Shown here one piece after another: positions 62,331 to 64,000 of a stretch of 64,000 nucleotides of DNA (position 1 is its first letter; each line of letters starts with the position of its first letter). The stretch is from an uncultured Flavobacteriaceae bacterium (lineage in GTDB: Bacteria; Bacteroidota; Bacteroidia; Flavobacteriales; Flavobacteriaceae): contig CANLXN010000008.1 in the NCBI GenBank assembly GCA_947495135.1, positions 152,596-216,595 on the forward strand. The letters are read 5' to 3'. Under the pieces are notes generated by a model that was not told the DNA's origin, searched no databases, and saw nothing but the letters and a program-made list of their open reading frames with translations. The translations under genes were made by a program, and so were the position numbers.

Positions 62331-63455
62331 CTAAGCTTTAGGAACAAGCTTGACAACACCTTGTCCTTCGATAGCGATGTAAATATAGTTATCTGGGCTC
62401 ATTTTAACGTTGCGCACGCGACCGATGTCTTCGGCTATTTTCTCTCTAGAAATAGGGCGTTCTCCGTCAAACTTTAGCAGTTCTACATAATTAAACTTTA
62501 AAGATCCTACTAAAAGATGTCCTTTCCACTCTGGATATCGGTCTCCTTTTACAAAGTCCATTCCACAGGGAGCAATGGAGGGAACCCAATAATAGACTGG
62601 TTGTTCCATACCTGGTCTGGAGGTCTCTTCTGTGAATGTTGTGCCGCTGTAATTAATTCCGTACGATATCACTGGCCATCCAAAATTTCTTCCTTTTTGA
62701 ATGACGTTAATCTCGTCACCTCCTTGGGGTCCATGTTCGTGAACCCAAATCTTTCCGGTTTCTGGATGTTTTGCCATTCCTTGAGGATTTCTATGTCCGA
62801 ACGAATATATCGCCGACTTTGCATGAGGTGTTGAAACAAACGGATTATCTGTTGGGATAGTTCCATCATCATTTAGCCGGTAAACTTTACCTCCATCTAT
62901 GGTAATGTCTTGTGGATTTACATCTCTATTTCCGCGGTCTCCAACAGAGAAATAGAGGAATTGGTTATCATCAAACTCTATTCGAGAACCAAAATGTTGC
63001 CCGCGTTTGCTGTTTGGAGTTGCTTTGTATAGCGATTCTATGTTGGTGAGTTGATCTCCATTTAGCTGAGCTCGAATCAGCTTTGTATTTCCTCCGTTGC
63101 CTTCACCTTCGTCGCTGCTGTGAGTAATATAAATCCAACCATTTTGTTTATAATTAGGGTGTAGTGCAATGTCTAGAAGACCGCCTTGTCCGCGCACATA
63201 GACCTCTGGGACATTTTTAATTTCTGTCTTGGTCCCGTTTTTAAAATGAATAAGTTCACCACTCTTTTCGGTAATGAGCATACTTCCATCTGGAAGCCAG
63301 GTCATACCCCATGGATTATTTAGATCTGGGACTACTGTTTCTATGGTGTAGTTTCTTTGCGTCTCAGGTTGGAGTTCCAAATCTCCGTTTTTGGTAGGTT
63401 GGCCACAGGCTATTGTGAGAGAAAAACTAAGAACAAGGAAGGCAATTTTCTGCAT
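62331..63455 (-). CDS. PQQ-dependent sugar (glucose/sorbosone) dehydrogenase-like lipoprotein
   Basis: A 374-residue lipoprotein: signal with lipobox LTIAC (Cys17). A six-bladed propeller region (about 45-370) has LNNPWGMTWLPDGSMLITEK, RGQGGLLDIALHPNY, HGPQGGDEINVIQKGRNFGW and PCGMDFVKGDRYPEWKGH, all seen in soluble-glucose-dehydrogenase-type aldose dehydrogenases that use PQQ. The substrate may be an aldose or another alcohol. PQQ synthesis genes are not here; some Flavobacteria take PQQ from outside. Co-directional with cytochrome c. Confidence 0.9.
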   Translation of the reverse strand: MQKIAFLVLSFSLTIACGQPTKNGDLELQPETQRNYTIETVVPDLNNPWGMTWLPDGSMLITEKSGELIHFKNGTKTEIKNVPEVYVRGQGGLLDIALHPNYKQNGWIYITHSSDEGEGNGGNTKLIRAQLNGDQLTNIESLYKATPNSKRGQHFGSRIEFDDNQFLYFSVGDRGNRDVNPQDITIDGGKVYRLNDDGTIPTDNPFVSTPHAKSAIYSFGHRNPQGMAKHPETGKIWVHEHGPQGGDEINVIQKGRNFGWPVISYGINYSGTTFTEETSRPGMEQPVYYWVPSIAPCGMDFVKGDRYPEWKGHLLVGSLKFNYVELLKFDGERPISREKIAEDIGRVRNVKMSPDNYIYIAIEGQGVVKLVPKA

Positions 63456-63513
63456 GGTTTCTTTCTTTTTGAAAAGATAGTGAAAAAGCGCAAAAAGAAA
63501 AAGGGGAAGTTAC

Positions 63514-63543
63514 TTGCGGAGGCTTTTAAATTGACTATTTTTG
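63514..63543 (+). promoter_or_regulatory. Promoter for tRNA-Pro
   Basis: TTG (63514-63516), 19-base spacer and TATTTTTG (63536-63543), matching the Bacteroidota -33 TTG and -7 TAnnTTTG with good spacing. Transcription should start near 63550, leaving a leader of about 55 nt before the mature tRNA. Confidence 0.65.
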
Positions 63544-63605
63544 CAAACCCATTTCGGATTAAATTTTTAAATTTTAGTCTGAGACGGACTTAAAAAAAAC
63601 ACCTT

Positions 63606-63683
63606 CGGGGTGTAGCGTAGCCCGGTTATCGCGCCTGCTTTGGGAGCAGGAGGTCGCAGGTTCGAATCCTGCCACCCCGACCA
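63606..63683 (+). tRNA. tRNA-Pro (anticodon TGG)
   Basis: A full cloverleaf: acceptor CGGGGTG (63606-63612) with CACCCCG (63673-63679), discriminator A63680 and encoded CCA (63681-63683). The anticodon arm is CCTGC-tttggga-GCAGG (63634-63650) with anticodon TGG at 63641-63643. The T arm contains GGTTCGAATCC. It is preceded by a promoter with both boxes and followed by a hairpin at 63687-63718. Confidence 0.97.
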
Positions 63684-63686
63684 AGA

Positions 63687-63718
63687 AAGCCTGAAAATCT
63701 GAAAAGATTTTCAGGCTT
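63687..63718 (+). terminator. Terminator of the tRNA-Pro transcript
   Basis: AAGCCTGAAAATCT (63687-63700) and AGATTTTCAGGCTT (63705-63718), a perfect 14-bp stem with a GAAA tetraloop, then GTTT. It starts three bases after the tRNA CCA and overlaps the first unit of the tandem repeat. Confidence 0.8.
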
Positions 63719-64000
63719 GTTTGAGCCCCGCCTCCATTTCAGGATCACGTAGTAATCCCTTTGGATTTGTTTTGGGAAAGGAAAAAGCCCAACTGCGTTA
63801 GCAGTTTGGGCTTGTTTGAGCACCGCCACCATTTCAGGATCACGTAGTAATCCCTTTGGATTTGTTTTGGGAAAGGAAAAAGCCCAACTGCGTTAGCAGT
63901 TTAGGCTTGTTTGAGCACCGCCTCCATTTCAGGATCACGTAGTAATCCCTTTGGATTTGTTTTGGGAAAGGAAAAAGCCCAACTGTGTTAGCAGTTTGGG
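63714..64000. repeat. 95-bp tandem repeat with terminator-like hairpins, downstream of tRNA-Pro
   Basis: Three units begin at 63714, 63809 and 63904 (period 95 bp), each with ggcttgtttgagc, a near-constant middle (aggatcacgtagtaatcc, ctttggatttg, ttttgggaaaggaaa) and a hairpin AAGCCCAA-CTGC/GCAG-TTTGGGCTT with GTTA loop at its end. Units differ by only a few bases (c/a, c/t and g/a changes). The array runs to the window edge, so the number of units is unknown. No open reading frame is credible. The stem sequence is similar in style, but not identical, to the tRNA terminator. Confidence 0.85.

Noticed and set aside
63626..63832. 68-residue minus-strand reading frame with GRGGRIRTCDLLLPKQAR
   Set aside because: It is the antisense of tRNA-Pro plus its terminator. 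This peptide string is a well-known spurious product of tRNA antisense.
63714..64000. CRISPR array
   Set aside because: The repeat unit of 95 bp has no unique spacers: whole units are near-identical, and no cas gene is in view.

Overview
The window looks like chromosomal DNA of a Bacteroidota bacterium of the family Flavobacteriaceae. The base composition is visibly AT-rich. It carries the gliding-motility lipoprotein gene gldI and three proteins ending in type IX secretion (T9SS) sorting domains. Many products are Flavobacteria-typical (DUF5606, DUF349, DUF3810, DUF5683, DUF6503, paired amidohydrolases). Candidate promoters match the Bacteroidota -7 box TAnnTTTG rather than a sigma70 TATAAT. 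I see no prophage, insertion sequence, CRISPR array, plasmid module or rRNA operon. Most of the window is housekeeping, with short accessory patches.

Layout. 1-1.9 kb (+): truncated def, a DUF5606 gene, a terminator and mazG. 1.9-18.7 kb, almost all on the minus strand: zinc-ribbon methyltransferase/DUF349, aroE with two tandem DUF368 transporters, a TPR protein, a class III aminotransferase, an OstA/LptA-like protein, then a stringent-response cluster relA/spoT - fur family - purA, an M48 protease and a SpoU methyltransferase. 18.7-22.9 kb (+): two related T9SS cargo proteins, a DUF6503 lipoprotein and a DUF2853 protein. 23-32.5 kb (-): a six-hairpin glycosidase-like lipoprotein, an amidohydrolase pair, DUF3810 and a T9SS serine hydrolase. 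32.6-39.1 kb: pepD and a Kbp-like BON-LysM protein (+); a fused cyclophilin-FKBP lipoprotein, gldI and a DHH phosphoesterase (-); a PhoD-like phosphatase and ndk (+). 39.1-41.1 kb (-): DUF721, a lipocalin-like lipoprotein, recF. 41.3-47.5 kb (+): a YfgM-like TPR protein with ribH, then a small membrane protein, mutL, two rhomboids and a membrane-anchored EEP hydrolase. 47.5-54.2 kb (-): parA-parB-DUF5683-dapB-lepB-wbqC, interrupted by a decayed four-helix-bundle gene, with a LAS-type peptidase candidate upstream. 54.2-63.5 kb (-): dienoyl-CoA reductase-like SDR, GNAT, Nudix, a udk-ftsB/divIC-mutA-lipoprotein-mutB operon, a Flavo-1-like RNA, a cytochrome c lipoprotein and a PQQ-type sugar dehydrogenase. 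The window ends with tRNA-Pro(TGG) and a 95-bp tandem repeat that runs off the edge.

How the genes work together. Several clusters concern the envelope: OstA/LptA-like LPS transport, DUF368 lipid-carrier recycling beside aroE, periplasmic prolyl isomerases with GldI, signal peptidase I, rhomboids, and T9SS cargo. A second theme is DNA maintenance (recF, DUF721/DciA, mutL, mazG, parAB). The most notable items are a small lipoprotein translationally woven into the methylmalonyl-CoA mutase operon, the four-helix-bundle pseudogene with a reconstructable microhomology deletion, the tRNA-Pro-linked tandem hairpin repeat, and the LAS-motif membrane protein next to parA. I did not find a convincing new defence or mobile system. 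Nothing here was checked against databases; family names come from recognised motifs.
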